This document shows, in pieces, positions 62,847-64,000 of a DNA stretch of 64,000 bases. Numbering within the stretch: position 1 is the stretch's first letter; every line of letters starts with the position of its first letter. The notes beneath the pieces were generated by a model that saw only the letters and a program-made list of their open reading frames with translations, had not been told where the DNA came from and ran no database searches. The position numbers and the translations under genes are program-made. Location of the stretch: positions 72,946,624-73,010,623 of the forward strand of contig CM049308.1 of the NCBI GenBank assembly GCA_026874595.1, written 5' to 3'. Source of the stretch: Sipunculus nudus (lineage: Eukaryota; Annelida; Sipuncula; Golfingiida; Sipunculidae).

Positions 62847-63627
62847 GTGTTGTTTACAAGAAGCAGCCAGGGTTTCACCTCAAACTATAATGGACGGTCT
62901 CGATATGGGAAGACTCGAAAGGAGGAAGAAAAGGACCGTGGGATCGTTTCTCCGGGGATTCTAGTCGGCTTGCTTCCTCAAAGTGTACAATGGAAGCCCC
63001 TTTTTCTGATGCATTGCAGTACAGCCGTCAATAGAAGACCAGACAAAATGGTCCGCAGCAGCAACTCCTGAGTGTAACTCGTTAACGTTAGACCGGTTTG
63101 ACATCAGTATTGGAAATCACTTTTACTGCTGTCGTGAGAGTTTGGGACGTGAGTTGAAGGAGCAAGTTCATGTTTAAATGAAACTAGACTTCCAGTGACA
63201 GTTTGGTTCTGGGGACGATTCGTGGGAAGTTGTGTGTATAAATGGAGTTCATGAAATTTCATAATGATTTTGAACTGCCAACAGCACTATTTCGATCGAC
63301 GTTCAAGTCTGTCGCACTGTGGTAAAGGCGTATTATGAAGCTTCATTTTAATGAAACTTGATATACTTATTTCTAATAAAATAGGGAAACACTGTACATA
63401 TACGTGGCGTCCTTGAAGTAATGTTTGGTGGACCTACATTAGTATAATGGATTCCGTAAAGCTGATTTTCTTTATATAAAAACCTGTTTCATCTTAATGC
63501 TATGCCGATTTGCTTGCTAGGTTTGCGACAAACGCTGCAGAAATTCTTGTTCTAAAAAGAGGTTGCGATACAGACAAAAGGTTTATTTTACTGGCCCTAG
63601 GGATTCAGACTAAACAACATTTGCAAA
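62847..63627 (+). other. Probable 5' UTR exon sequence of the right-edge gene
   Basis: A pyrimidine-rich tract ending ttccttgcag at 62837-62846 looks like a 3' splice site. Downstream there is no other good acceptor close to the start codon, so the exon would run from 62847 into the coding frame, giving about 780 nt of untranslated leader. An upstream non-coding exon would then lie left of the window centre or within it, but none was identified. Several short upstream frames lie in the leader. Whether this is the transcript start or an internal exon is not decided by the sequence. Confidence 0.4.
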
Positions 63628-64000
63628 ATGATGGCGAGATTTACCGTAAGGAGCCCCTTGCCTGAACTAATATTTCGTCTTGTTGTGTTTGGCCAGTACG
63701 TAAGCCCGGCACTGCTCAATCAAACCACTGTGGAGAGCAGTACGAACGAAAGCATGAATAATTTAACCAATGCTACAGATTCCAACGGAATATGGTTCTC
63801 AAACGTGGATTTGATGAACGAGCAAAGCCAAATTGGAAATAAAGTGTCATCACCTGAGAGTACTCTGAATGGGAGCCGGCCGTTCCAAATGCATAGTCAA
63901 GCAGCATCCCGACACGCTAATAGCACTGTACCTGAAATAGCGAATGTGAGTGTCACTTTGCCGGCCATGGAAAATACTTCCCTTCAGACTTTGATCAATG
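63628..64000 (+). CDS. N-terminus of a predicted secreted or membrane glycoprotein, truncated by the window edge
   Basis: An open frame of 124 codons starts at a double ATG (63628 and 63631) and continues past the window end. The in-frame stop TAG at 63598-63600 limits the start. The second ATG has A at -3 and G at +4, a good eukaryotic start context. The protein begins MMARFTVRSPLPELIF, followed by a short hydrophobic run (about residues 15-30) that could be a weak signal peptide. The rest is polar, rich in Ser, Thr and Asn, and carries eight N-glycosylation sequons: NQT 31, NES 40, NLT 45, NAT 48, NGS 81, NST 98, NVS 106 and NTS 116. Such density points to an extracellular segment, for example the ectodomain of a receptor such as a peptide GPCR, or a mucin-like protein. 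No diagnostic domain is reached, so the family is open. This is the best-supported coding region in the window. Confidence 0.72.
   Translation, partial: MMARFTVRSPLPELIFRLVVFGQYVSPALLNQTTVESSTNESMNNLTNATDSNGIWFSNVDLMNEQSQIGNKVSSPESTLNGSRPFQMHSQAASRHANSTVPEIANVSVTLPAMENTSLQTLIN

Noticed and set aside
1-64000. Prokaryotic defence or secondary-metabolite system
   Set aside because: No long frames, operons or ribosome-binding sites; the window is animal DNA with introns, SINEs and microsatellites.

Overview
This 64 kb window looks like intergenic or intronic DNA from an invertebrate animal, most likely a mollusc. The sequence is AT-rich. It has long (TA)n, (GA)n and (CT)n microsatellites, a tRNA-derived SINE with a 3' part of the kind often seen in bivalves and gastropods, a GTCTGTCC-type short repeat, several MITE-like inverted repeats, and no long bacterial-style reading frames. 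The longest uninterrupted ATG-to-stop frame is 173 codons. No rRNA, CRISPR array, intact tRNA gene, reverse transcriptase or recognisable transposase was found. The species assignment is an inference from repeat style.

Left part (1-22.2 kb): three independent duplications lie almost end to end. A 2.99 kb segment carrying one SINE is present twice in tandem (2587-8562). A tandem array of about 1.87 kb units with roughly 3.5 copies follows (about 9.3-16.2 kb). In three of its units a 32-nt dyad is unchanged while the flanks have drifted. The last unit runs into an A-B-A'-C-B' arrangement (16029-22202). This is best read as a tandem copy of a 5.0 kb segment whose first copy lacks the 3.84 kb middle part C, or alternatively as an AB-AB duplication later interrupted by C.

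Middle (22.2-40.4 kb): mostly unassigned single-copy sequence. It contains a 26-bp minisatellite of about 17 units (26141-26585), a foldback MITE with 23-bp ends (31150-31330), a cluster of AAACGTTTT/AAACGGTTT motifs (33.6 kb), the GTCTGTCC repeat, and a perfect 39-bp hairpin set between two long TA tracts (35.76 kb).

40.43-46.01 kb: a 5581-bp segment bounded by about 30-bp terminal inverted repeats starting CACTG and flanked by TA on both sides. It has subterminal CCGTTATTTTA repeats. On its minus strand four exon-like blocks keep phase and end in a stop codon, with an AATAAA signal further downstream. It is probably a DNA transposon. The encoded protein was not recognised.

Right part (46-62.8 kb): mostly unassigned sequence. 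Some stretches (about 55.7-56.1, 59.2-59.5 and 60.0-60.15 kb) have the base composition or ATTA motif density of conserved regulatory DNA. This cannot be shown without comparison. At the right edge is the only convincing host gene: a probable splice acceptor at 62845-62846, a long 5' UTR, and an open frame starting at 63628 that runs off the window. Its first 124 residues look like a secreted or membrane protein ectodomain with eight N-glycosylation sequons. The non-coding DNA to its left may hold its regulatory elements.
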